From NCBI GenBank assembly GCA_002448875.1, contig DKAS01000003.1:1-15935 (forward strand): a stretch of 15,935 bases of DNA. The letters are read 5' to 3'. Positions 7,085 through 14,070 of this stretch are shown here, one piece after another (the stretch's first letter is position 1; each line of letters begins with the position of its first letter). The notes beneath the pieces were generated by a model. The model was given only the letters and a program-made list of their open reading frames with translations, was not told where the DNA came from and made no database searches. This DNA comes from Proteobacteria bacterium UBA6920 (GTDB lineage Bacteria > Pseudomonadota > Gammaproteobacteria > SG8-11). The translations under genes and the position numbers were made by a program.

Positions 7085-8026
7085 ATGCACCAGCGCACAA
7101 TAGAGCCGGTGCCAACCGCGCTGGTGGTGGAGGGCGGAGCGATGCGCAGCGCGTTCTCCGCAGGATTGCTCGACGCATTTCTGGAGCGAGGCTTTGATCC
7201 TTTCGATACCTGCATCGGTGTGTCGGCGGGTGCCTGTAATCTGGCTGCCTACCTGGCGAATTGCCAGGGTCTGGCGCTGAAGCTGTATCTGGAATTTGCC
7301 AAACGCAGGAAAATTACCGACGTGACGCATTTGCTATCAGGTCGCCCTCTGTTCGATCTGGATTGGTTGAGCGGGGCGCTGGACGGCGAATTGGCAGCGA
7401 AGCTCGCCCTCAACGGCGGGGGCGAACGGTTGCGGGTGGGGGTGACCAGCGTGAGTACGGGCCAGGCCGAGTATCTCGGCGTGGAAAATGGTGAGATTGG
7501 ATTGCTGTTACGGGCGTCAACGGCCTTGCCCCTGCTATATAAGGAATTTCCGCGTATCGCCGGCCAGCCCCTGGCCGATGGTGGTATCGCCGATGCCCTG
7601 CCTGTATTTAAGGCTTTTGCTTCAGGCGCCAGGACCGTAATGCTGGTGCGGGCCCGGCCCAGCCAATATAGAAAAAAGGACACGCCAATCCATCGTTTAA
7701 TGCGCTGGCGTATGCGTGCCTATCCGGCGCTGGTATCCACCATGGCTAAACGTGTACCTCTTTACAATGACACGCTGAACAACCTAGCCAACCCGCCGCA
7801 AAACACTGCGATTCTTGAAATATGCCCACCGTCCGATCTGGTCATGGCCCGGTTTACCGGCAGCGCCGGGGTCGTGCTGCGGGCCTATGAATCGGGCCGA
7901 GAGGTGGCAGTGGACGTGATCCGTCACTGGCAGTTGCTCCTGGCCGGCAGCCACGAGCCCGTCGCAACAACGCAGCCGAATGGCGTCACTGTGACCGCGC
8001 TGATAGGTAACAGGATCGTCACATAA
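7085..8026 (+). CDS. Patatin-like phospholipase / acyl hydrolase
   Basis: This 313-residue protein carries the patatin Ser-Asp dyad. VVEGGAMRSAFSAG (14-27) is the oxyanion-hole region, GVSAG (45-49) the nucleophile elbow with Ser47, and DGG (165-167) supplies the catalytic Asp. Such enzymes release fatty acids from phospholipids or other acyl lipids. No signal peptide is visible, so it is probably cytoplasmic and may act on the inner-membrane face, as the YjjU-type subgroup would. I use ATG 7085; TTG 7067 is an in-frame alternative, and neither has a strong ribosome binding site. It lies 67 bp before the PlcP-like gene on the same strand and may lead that operon. Confidence 0.85.
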   Translation: MHQRTIEPVPTALVVEGGAMRSAFSAGLLDAFLERGFDPFDTCIGVSAGACNLAAYLANCQGLALKLYLEFAKRRKITDVTHLLSGRPLFDLDWLSGALDGELAAKLALNGGGERLRVGVTSVSTGQAEYLGVENGEIGLLLRASTALPLLYKEFPRIAGQPLADGGIADALPVFKAFASGARTVMLVRARPSQYRKKDTPIHRLMRWRMRAYPALVSTMAKRVPLYNDTLNNLANPPQNTAILEICPPSDLVMARFTGSAGVVLRAYESGREVAVDVIRHWQLLLAGSHEPVATTQPNGVTVTALIGNRIVT

Positions 8027-8060
8027 AAATATCAATAATGTCATATTGGCTCAGCAGAAT
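8016..8060 (+). promoter_or_regulatory. Weak candidate Pho box before the plcP-like gene
   Basis: TCGTCAC (8016-8022) and ATGTCAT (8038-8044) resemble Pho heptamers and are exactly 22 bp, two repeat units, apart. The heptamer that should lie between them (8027-8033, AAATATC) does not match. CAGAAT (8055-8060), a 4-of-6 match to a -10, starts 10 bp after the second. The first repeat overlaps the end of the patatin gene. The spacing is right, but the missing middle repeat makes this much weaker than the other Pho promoters here. Confidence 0.3.
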
Positions 8061-8093
8061 ACGCGGTAATCGAAACCAACGAAGATACGTGCC

Positions 8094-8864
8094 ATGAAAT
8101 ACAGATCAATCTGGATATCTGACACACATTTGGGATACAAGAACAGCAACGCGGAATTCCTTTTGCAGTTTCTGGCGAAGACTCAGGTCGACCATCTTTA
8201 CCTGGTTGGAGATATCATAGATTTTTGGAGTCTGCGCCGCACTCCGTTCTGGCCGCAGGCTCATAACGACGTGGTTAAATGCGTCCTCGACAAGGCAAAG
8301 TCCGGCACCTCGGTAACCTACGTGCCAGGGAATCACGACGAGGCCATAAGACACCACGGTGAAATGCTGCTCGGCAACGTGAAACTGGTGTCCGAGGCCG
8401 TGCATGTAAGCCGCGATGGCAAGTGTTTCTGGGTGACTCATGGAGATCAATTCGACAGCGCGGTGCAGTGCAACGGCTTCACTAAGTTCATCGGTAACCA
8501 CGCCTATGAGGTGCTCCTGCGTTTGAACCAGGTAGTGGGCTATTTTCGGCGCAAAATGGGGTTTCCTTACTGGTCGCTGTCAAGTTACGTGAAAAGTCAA
8601 TCGCAGAACGCCATGACCTATATCGACAGATATGAAAAAGCGGTTCTGCATGAAACCCGCCGCCGCGGATTCGATGGCGTGATTTGCGGGCATATTCATC
8701 ATGCCAACTTTATTCAGGACGATGACGTTCTCTATATGAACACCGGTGACTGGGTGGAAAACTGCTCAGCCATCGTCGAGCATATGGATGGCCGTATGGA
8801 GCTTTTCAGGCTGCATCCTGGCCCGGTCCGGCAGCAGTTGCAGGCGGTGGGCGAAGCTGCTTGA
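8094..8864 (+). CDS. plcP: PlcP-like metallophosphoesterase (phospholipase C, COG2908 family)
   Basis: The 256-residue calcineurin-like phosphoesterase has every metal motif: SDTHLG (D10, H12), GDIID (D40), GNHDE (N80, H81), THGDQFD (H116) and GHIHH (H200, H202). The family includes LpxH of lipid A synthesis and PlcP, which under phosphate starvation hydrolyses phospholipids to diacylglycerol and a phosphorylated head group. I favour PlcP because of segments such as PFWPQAHNDVV, FPYWSLSSYVK and NTGDWVENCSAIVEH, as I recall them from rhizobial PlcP. The setting with a GT4 enzyme and OlsF also supports PlcP. LpxH remains possible. Its stop overlaps the TTG start of the T-component gene by 4 bp. 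Confidence 0.7.
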   Translation: MKYRSIWISDTHLGYKNSNAEFLLQFLAKTQVDHLYLVGDIIDFWSLRRTPFWPQAHNDVVKCVLDKAKSGTSVTYVPGNHDEAIRHHGEMLLGNVKLVSEAVHVSRDGKCFWVTHGDQFDSAVQCNGFTKFIGNHAYEVLLRLNQVVGYFRRKMGFPYWSLSSYVKSQSQNAMTYIDRYEKAVLHETRRRGFDGVICGHIHHANFIQDDDVLYMNTGDWVENCSAIVEHMDGRMELFRLHPGPVRQQLQAVGEAA

Positions 8865-9760
8865 GCGAGTCACCCTGGCGTTACGACGATTGTGTGTTGC
8901 GATACAGGCATGCTGTACTCGTGGTCGTGTTGCTGGGTATCGCTGCCTTGTCGGGTTGCGATGCCTACGCAAGGTCGATGACGCGCCAGTTTGGTGCAAG
9001 TATGGCGCATGCCATACAAATGCAACAGGAACCTGATACCGTAAAGGTTGCGTTGCCATCCTATCTGCTGTTGCTGGACGCCATGATATACGAAGGTAAT
9101 GACGATATCGAACTGCTGCGCGCCGCTGCCCTGCTCAATAGCGCCTATGCGAATCTGTTTGTCGGCGAGTCCGATAGGCGCAAGCTGGTTTCCGATAAGG
9201 CACTGCACTATGCCGAGCGCGCCGCCTGCCTCAGCGACCGTCATGCCTGCGATATTACCACGATGTCCTTGAGTCATCTTGATCAGCTGCTGGGTAAGAT
9301 GGACATGGACAGTTTACCCGTTTACTACACTCTGGCCTCCGCCTGGGCAGCCTGGATCCAGGCCAACAGCGATAATTGGGACGCGGTGGCGAAGCTGGCT
9401 CAAGTGGCGTCTATTTTCCAAAAAGTCATTGCGGTGGATGAAACCTATGATCATGGCGGCGCCCACGTCTATCTGGGGGTGATCGCTACTTTGCAACCTG
9501 AATCCATGGGAGGGCATCCACAGGAAGGGAAGGCGCATTTCGAGCGTGCCATAGAAGTATCTGCTGGCAGCAATGCCATGGCCAAGGTCGTCTATGCCGA
9601 ACGCTACGCCAGGTTGGTGTTTGACCGCAAATTACACGATGAATTATTGCAGCAGGTGCTGATGTCGCCCACCGAGCAAGGGGATATGACGCTACTGAAC
9701 GCCATTGCCAAGCAGAAGGCAACGCAATTGCTGGCGACCGCGGATCACTATTTTGAATGA
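8861..9760 (+). CDS. TRAP transporter T component (TatT family lipoprotein)
   Basis: The 299-residue protein starts at TTG 8861, overlapping the phosphoesterase stop; GTG 8894 is an alternative. The hydrophobic segment at about 18-32 ends in the lipobox LSGC, with Cys33 as the lipidated residue. The mature part is predicted all-helical with TPR-like packing, as in the T components of TPR-protein-associated TRAP (TPAT) transporters. In the Treponema example the T component forms a trimer that binds the substrate-binding P component. The family call rests on the fold pattern, the lipoprotein signal and the position 13 bp before a DctP-like gene. It would sit in the periplasm anchored to a membrane. 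Confidence 0.75.
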   Translation: MSESPWRYDDCVLRYRHAVLVVVLLGIAALSGCDAYARSMTRQFGASMAHAIQMQQEPDTVKVALPSYLLLLDAMIYEGNDDIELLRAAALLNSAYANLFVGESDRRKLVSDKALHYAERAACLSDRHACDITTMSLSHLDQLLGKMDMDSLPVYYTLASAWAAWIQANSDNWDAVAKLAQVASIFQKVIAVDETYDHGGAHVYLGVIATLQPESMGGHPQEGKAHFERAIEVSAGSNAMAKVVYAERYARLVFDRKLHDELLQQVLMSPTEQGDMTLLNAIAKQKATQLLATADHYFE

Positions 9761-9773
9761 GCGAGGAAGATAT

Positions 9774-10868
9774 ATGCAATCTAGGGCCGGGAGTCGGGGG
9801 GATGGTATGTTCGCGGCAGTGAAGCAATATCTGCCGTTGTACACGATTGCTTTGTTCCTGCTTTTCGGCGGGGTGACTGATGCCTTGTCGCAGACTCTCA
9901 AGATCGCAACCCTGACCCCCGACGGCTCAAATTGGATGAAAAAGTTCGAGCAGGGAGCGCAGGAAATTTCCGATAAGACAGCCGGGCGGGTGCAGTTCAG
10001 GTTTTATACCGGCGGTGTGATGGGTGAGGACAAGACCGTTCTGCGCAAAATGAAGGTAGGGCAATTGGATGGGGCGATATTTTCCAATGGCACCCTGAAC
10101 AACATCTTTCCGGGGTCGGAAGTTTACAATCTGGTGTTAAAGTTCAATTCCTATGAAGAGATCGATTTCGTCAGGCCAAAAATCGATCCTATCATTATCG
10201 ATGGCATAAATCACACTGGTCTCACCGTGCTCGGTTTGAGCGAACTGGGCTTCGCCTATCTTATGTCGACCGAGCCCGTGGCCACCTTGCAGGATCTGCA
10301 GAAGCAGAAGGCCTGGGTGCCTGAAAACAATGAAACTGCTGCTGAGGCGCTTAGTGCATTTTCCATTTCGCCTATTCCCCTGCCAATCAAGGATGTTTTG
10401 CTCGCCCTGCAAACAGGAATGATAAATGCCGTCGCCGGATCGCCGGTAGGCGCATTGATGCTGCAGTGGCATCGCAAGATTCGTTATGTCACCGACTTGC
10501 CCATCGCCTATGTATATGGCGGTCTGACCGTCAACACTGGGGCGCTGGCGGCGATGTCGCCCACGGATCGGGCGGTCGTAAAGGAGGTCATGGCGAAGGT
10601 GACGCGGGATCTTGACGGGGTCACCCGTCAGGACAATATCGCCGCGATCGATGCGATGAAAAAACAGGGAATTGTCTGGATCAAGCCGGACGAAGGAACG
10701 ATCACCAAGCTGCGTACACTGATCAAAGACGCCAATGACAACGTGATCAATCACGGTAACCTGGATCGAGAGCTTGTCGCTAAGCTGGATGCCTTGCTGA
10801 CGGAGTTTCGGCAAACACGCTTGACTCAGGTGCCCGGCAGCGCACCGGACACGGGTCATGTCAGATAG
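9774..10868 (+). CDS. TRAP transporter substrate-binding protein, DctP/TatP type
   Basis: The start at 9774 has GAGGAAG (9763-9769) at good spacing. A longer upstream reading would overlap the T-component gene. The 364-residue protein has a signal peptide with a hydrophobic core near 20-35 and likely cleavage after DALS (36-39). The mature part shows the TRAP P-subunit fold: TLKIATLTPDGSNW near the N-terminus, then FYTGGVMGEDKTVLRKMKVGQLDGA (78-101, quoted only by its ends here as the size-and-hinge region), and a linker after about 240. At the site where classical DctP proteins have the carboxylate-binding Arg (KxR pattern), this one reads KAWVP (179-183) with Trp181. Carboxylate recognition is thus probably lost, as in TPAT P components proposed to bind hydrophobic ligands. 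It binds substrate in the periplasm for the Q/M subunits. Confidence 0.9.
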   Translation: MQSRAGSRGDGMFAAVKQYLPLYTIALFLLFGGVTDALSQTLKIATLTPDGSNWMKKFEQGAQEISDKTAGRVQFRFYTGGVMGEDKTVLRKMKVGQLDGAIFSNGTLNNIFPGSEVYNLVLKFNSYEEIDFVRPKIDPIIIDGINHTGLTVLGLSELGFAYLMSTEPVATLQDLQKQKAWVPENNETAAEALSAFSISPIPLPIKDVLLALQTGMINAVAGSPVGALMLQWHRKIRYVTDLPIAYVYGGLTVNTGALAAMSPTDRAVVKEVMAKVTRDLDGVTRQDNIAAIDAMKKQGIVWIKPDEGTITKLRTLIKDANDNVINHGNLDRELVAKLDALLTEFRQTRLTQVPGSAPDTGHVR

Positions 10869-11364
10869 TGTGACCAGCCTGCTCGGCCAGGCGCAACGCG
10901 CCATGTGTGTGATCGAGAAATACATGCTGACCGCCATGTTTTTCACCATGCTGATGCTGGCCCTGGTGCAAATCATACTGCGTAACTTTTTCGAATTCGG
11001 CCTTGTCTGGTCGGAAACCTTGACACGGCTGCTGGTATTCTGGACGGTAATGGTCGGTGCCATGGCGGGAGTGAGCGGGCACAGGCATTTACGCATTGAT
11101 CTGGTTCAGCGATACGCGCCAAAAGTGCTCAAGGGAGTTACTGCGGCCATCGTCGACCTGGTGAGCGCCGGCCTGTGTATGTTGCTGTCTCTGCAGGGAG
11201 CGAGGTTCCTCGTGCTGGAGTACCAGGACCCCAGTTATTCATTTGCAAATCTGCCGAACTGGCCGTTCATCGCCATTATGCCTATCGCTTTTATGATCAT
11301 GGGGCTGCGCTATTTTGCGGACGTGGCGCAACGTATAGTCACCCGCGGTGAACTAGTCGCGTGA
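10858..11364 (+). CDS. dctQ: TRAP transporter small membrane subunit, DctQ type
   Basis: The 168-residue protein has four hydrophobic segments (about 22-42, 50-70, 90-112 and 127-148), the usual topology and length of the Q subunit. VWSETLTRLLVFWTVMVGA (50-68) followed by the charged HRHLRIDL matches the conserved core of DctQ, where the W-x-E-E/T motif and the following segment contact the large subunit. The gene overlaps the substrate-binding gene by 11 bp and the M-subunit gene by 4 bp, so production is probably coupled. It is an inner-membrane protein. Confidence 0.9.
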   Translation: MSDSVTSLLGQAQRAMCVIEKYMLTAMFFTMLMLALVQIILRNFFEFGLVWSETLTRLLVFWTVMVGAMAGVSGHRHLRIDLVQRYAPKVLKGVTAAIVDLVSAGLCMLLSLQGARFLVLEYQDPSYSFANLPNWPFIAIMPIAFMIMGLRYFADVAQRIVTRGELVA

Positions 11365-12650
11365 CCCTGAGTGCTCTGATCTATTCTCTGGTGCTGCCGG
11401 CGTTGCTTTTGCTCGGCTTGCCAATTTATGCAGTGCTGCTTATCGCTGCCATTGCCGGTTTCTATGCCAATGGCGTGGAGTTGACAGCGGTTGCGGTGGA
11501 AATCTACCGCCTGGTGGATATGCCGCTGCTGGTGTCGCTGCCCTTGTTTACCTTCGCAGGCTACCTGCTGAGCGAGGGCAGGGCCTCGCATCGGCTGCTC
11601 GCTTTAAGCAATGCACTGCTTGGCTGGGTGCCTGGTGGTACCTCCCTGGTGGTTATCATTGCCTGTGCGCTGTTTACGGCGTTTACCGGCGCGTCCGGGG
11701 TGACGATTCTGGCGCTGGGCGCTCTTTTCTATCCGGCGCTGGTCAAGGAAGGTTATGGCGAGAAACTCAGCCTTGGCCTGATTACCACCACCGGCAGCCT
11801 GGGGCTTTTATTACCGCCGTCAATACCGCTGATCATTTACGGCATCATCATGCAGCAAATGCATATCGGTACCGACTACCAGCTCGATGATCTGTTCGTG
11901 GCGGGCATCGGTCCGGCCTTGCTGATGATAATCCTGGTCGCGCTCTCGGTTTACCTGGTGCGCGGTCGCCAGCACAAACCACACTACCGGTTTTCCGGCG
12001 CCGAAATACGTCAGGCGCTGCAACAGGCGGCCTGGGACCTGCCCTTGCCGTTTATCGTCTTCGCCGGCATCTTCAGCGGCGTGCTGGCGATATCCGAGGT
12101 GGCTGCGGTAACGGTGCTCTATGTGTTGTTTATAGAGCTGCTGGTTTATCGCGATATCCGGCCGCAGCAGCTGCCGGCTGTCGCGGTGGAAGCTATGACC
12201 ATGATCGGTGGCATTTTGCTGATACTTGCGGCGGCCATGGTGTTGACCAATTTTCTCATCGACCAGCAGGTACCGGACTTACTCTTTCAGTGGATAAAGC
12301 AGCATGTGCAGGGGAAGGTGACGTTTCTCCTGCTCTTGAATCTGTTCCTGCTGCTGGTCGGCACGGTTCTGGATATCTTCTCCGCCCTGGTGATCATCGC
12401 ACCCCTGATTCTGCCGGTGGCGGTAGGCTACGGCATCGATCCGCTGCATCTTGGGGTGATATTTCTTGCCAATATGCAAATCGGTTATTTCACTCCCCCA
12501 GTAGGGATGAATCTGTTTATCGCCAGTTTTCGCTTCAATCGGTCAATTATCGAGCTTTACCACGCATCCCTGCCGTTCATGCTGGTGTTTATCACCGCGT
12601 TGGCGATAATCACCTATGTACCAGCGCTAAGCTTGTTTCTTGTGGGTTGA
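11361..12650 (+). CDS. dctM: TRAP transporter large permease subunit, DctM type
   Basis: The 429-residue protein starts at GTG 11361, inside the DctQ stop (4-bp overlap). It is hydrophobic throughout, with about 12-13 membrane segments. Conserved DctM features include PLLVSLPLFTFAGYLLSEGRAS (about 54-75, described by its ends), a GASGVTILALGALFYPALVKEGY region (about 112-134) and LGLLLPPSIPLIIYG (about 147-161). A second repeat contains the PVGMNLF element near residue 380. It forms the Na+- or H+-driven translocation path with DctQ. It ends the operon, and the next gene converges 32 bp away. I see no hairpin in that gap. Confidence 0.93.
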   Translation: MTLSALIYSLVLPALLLLGLPIYAVLLIAAIAGFYANGVELTAVAVEIYRLVDMPLLVSLPLFTFAGYLLSEGRASHRLLALSNALLGWVPGGTSLVVIIACALFTAFTGASGVTILALGALFYPALVKEGYGEKLSLGLITTTGSLGLLLPPSIPLIIYGIIMQQMHIGTDYQLDDLFVAGIGPALLMIILVALSVYLVRGRQHKPHYRFSGAEIRQALQQAAWDLPLPFIVFAGIFSGVLAISEVAAVTVLYVLFIELLVYRDIRPQQLPAVAVEAMTMIGGILLILAAAMVLTNFLIDQQVPDLLFQWIKQHVQGKVTFLLLLNLFLLLVGTVLDIFSALVIIAPLILPVAVGYGIDPLHLGVIFLANMQIGYFTPPVGMNLFIASFRFNRSIIELYHASLPFMLVFITALAIITYVPALSLFLVG

Positions 12651-12682
12651 GCTGCAGACTGGGCGTAGTTTCGCCACAGATT

Positions 12683-13861
12683 TCAGGCGGCGTTTCCATC
12701 CAGGGTCGAACGCACCGCGGCTTCACCGCCAAAGCGCCGTGCCTGCATTTGCAATATTTCGCTGAATCTGTCGACGATACTGTCCCACCCGTGTTGGCCG
12801 GCGTACAGGGAGGCGTTGTTACGCAGTTTGCGCAGCAACAATTCGTTTTTGACCAGATTGGCGGCCTTGACCACAAATTCTTCCTCATGGGAAAAACTAG
12901 CCAGTAAACCGTTGTGGCCCGAAGTGACATGCAGGCGCGCGGCGGCGTAGTCATACGCCAGCAGACCCAGGCCGCTGGCCATTGCTTCCAGCACCACATT
13001 GCCGAAGGTTTCAGTAAGGCTGGAAAAAATGAATATATCCGCCGATGCGTAGTGGGAGGCTAAGTCCTCACCGCTCAATTGGCCGGTCATGATCAACTCC
13101 GGATGTTGTGCGCGCAGTTTTTCGCGTAACGGTCCGTCGCCAACGAGTACGAATTTGAGCCGTGGATTGTGCACCCGCATCGCCTCATAGGCGCGCATGG
13201 TGGCGGCAAGATTCTTTTCCTCGGCGATACGCCCAACGTAGATCATCACCGGGTCGCCTTTTTCCGCGCCCCATCGCCGGCGCAACTGCCAATCGCGTTT
13301 TGTAGGCGAATACAGCGTGGTATCCACGCCGCGACCCATCACCGTGACATTGGCGATGCCCATGCGATGCAGCAGCGTCTGTTGATTGTCTGTAGGGACG
13401 ATAGTGGCCAGGGTGTCGTTATGAAAAGCGACCAGATAACGCGAAATCAGGCCCGACAGGAATCCAATTTTATAGTGATGGCAATAGGATTGAAAGTTGG
13501 TGTGAAATCCGCTGATTACCGGCAGACCGATTTTTTTTGCCATGCGTACCGCGGACCAGCCCAAGGGACCTTCGGTTGCGACGTAGATGACATCAGGTTT
13601 GAACATAGTCCATAACTGCTTCAATTTGCCGCCCGACGGTGGACCGAACGTCGCCTGGCTGTAACCGGGAACAGGAAATCCCCGGATTGGGCAGTAATAT
13701 ACCCCCAGAGGAAGCTCGGAAAAGTCCCGTTGCGCCTGCGCGGGACAGATCAATTGGACCTGGTGGCCGCGACCGGCCAGGCCGGTCACCAGACGATGCA
13801 GGGTCATAGCCACACCATTGATGTCAGGCCAGTAAGTCTCGGTAACCAAAGCGATTTTCAT
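12683..13861 (-). CDS. Family 4 glycosyltransferase, candidate diacylglycerol glycosyltransferase (Agt-like)
   Basis: The start at 13861 (MKIALVTETYWPDINGV) fits the family N-terminus and has GGA about 8 bp upstream. ATG 13867 adds two residues. The roughly 392-residue protein has the two-domain GT-B fold. Relative to the longer start, it has DINGVAMT (15-22), FHTNF (121-125), YVGRIAEEKN (210-219), the donor-site pair E286-x7-E294 in LTETFGNVVLEAMASG, and YDYAAARLH (305-313). This subgroup includes phosphatidyl-mannosyltransferases and the Agt enzymes that add glucose or glucuronate to diacylglycerol during phosphate starvation. The Pho-box promoter and nearby plcP-like gene favour Agt. Sugar and acceptor cannot be read from sequence; an envelope polysaccharide role is the main alternative. 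Confidence 0.8.
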   Translation of the reverse strand: MKIALVTETYWPDINGVAMTLHRLVTGLAGRGHQVQLICPAQAQRDFSELPLGVYYCPIRGFPVPGYSQATFGPPSGGKLKQLWTMFKPDVIYVATEGPLGWSAVRMAKKIGLPVISGFHTNFQSYCHHYKIGFLSGLISRYLVAFHNDTLATIVPTDNQQTLLHRMGIANVTVMGRGVDTTLYSPTKRDWQLRRRWGAEKGDPVMIYVGRIAEEKNLAATMRAYEAMRVHNPRLKFVLVGDGPLREKLRAQHPELIMTGQLSGEDLASHYASADIFIFSSLTETFGNVVLEAMASGLGLLAYDYAAARLHVTSGHNGLLASFSHEEEFVVKAANLVKNELLLRKLRNNASLYAGQHGWDSIVDRFSEILQMQARRFGGEAAVRSTLDGNAA

Positions 13862-13917
13862 AGTCATCGTCCAGTGCGGCAGGAGTTGTCAGCGGTCGCG
13901 CGCTTCATAATTCCCCA

Positions 13918-13973
13918 AGTATTCGGTAGGACTATGAAGGCTTGATGACGTATTTGTGAAAAATTGATGGCAG
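13918..13973 (-). promoter_or_regulatory. PhoB-type promoter of the glycosyltransferase gene: four repeats plus -10
   Basis: Reading the minus strand, CTGCCAT (13973-13967), TTTTCAC (13962-13956), ACGTCAT (13951-13945) and CCTTCAT (13940-13934) lie exactly 11 bp apart with 4-bp spacers. All share the T-C-A or C-C-A core of the Pho heptamer. Ten bp after the last is AATACT (13923-13918), a 4-of-6 match to a -10. The layout copies the olsF promoter. Individual repeats are less close to consensus, but four in register are unlikely by chance. The box lies between divergent genes and could also influence the aminotransferase. Confidence 0.6.
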
Positions 13974-14070
13974 TAAACGCTTTGCTGTCACATTTGTGGC
14001 TGAAAATCAGCCTGTTTGTGGAATGTTTCCTGCGATTTCGCTGCTATTCAGCTACAAGGGTATTGCGATC

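Noticed and set aside
8094..8864. Calling the phosphoesterase LpxH
   Set aside because: The family includes LpxH, but several sequence segments and the lipid-remodelling neighbours fit PlcP better. LpxH is kept as the alternative.
13985..13991. CTGTCAC before the aminotransferase gene as a Pho box
   Set aside because: A single copy; neighbouring 11-bp positions do not match. The -10-like GAAAAT at 14002 alone is too weak to claim a promoter.
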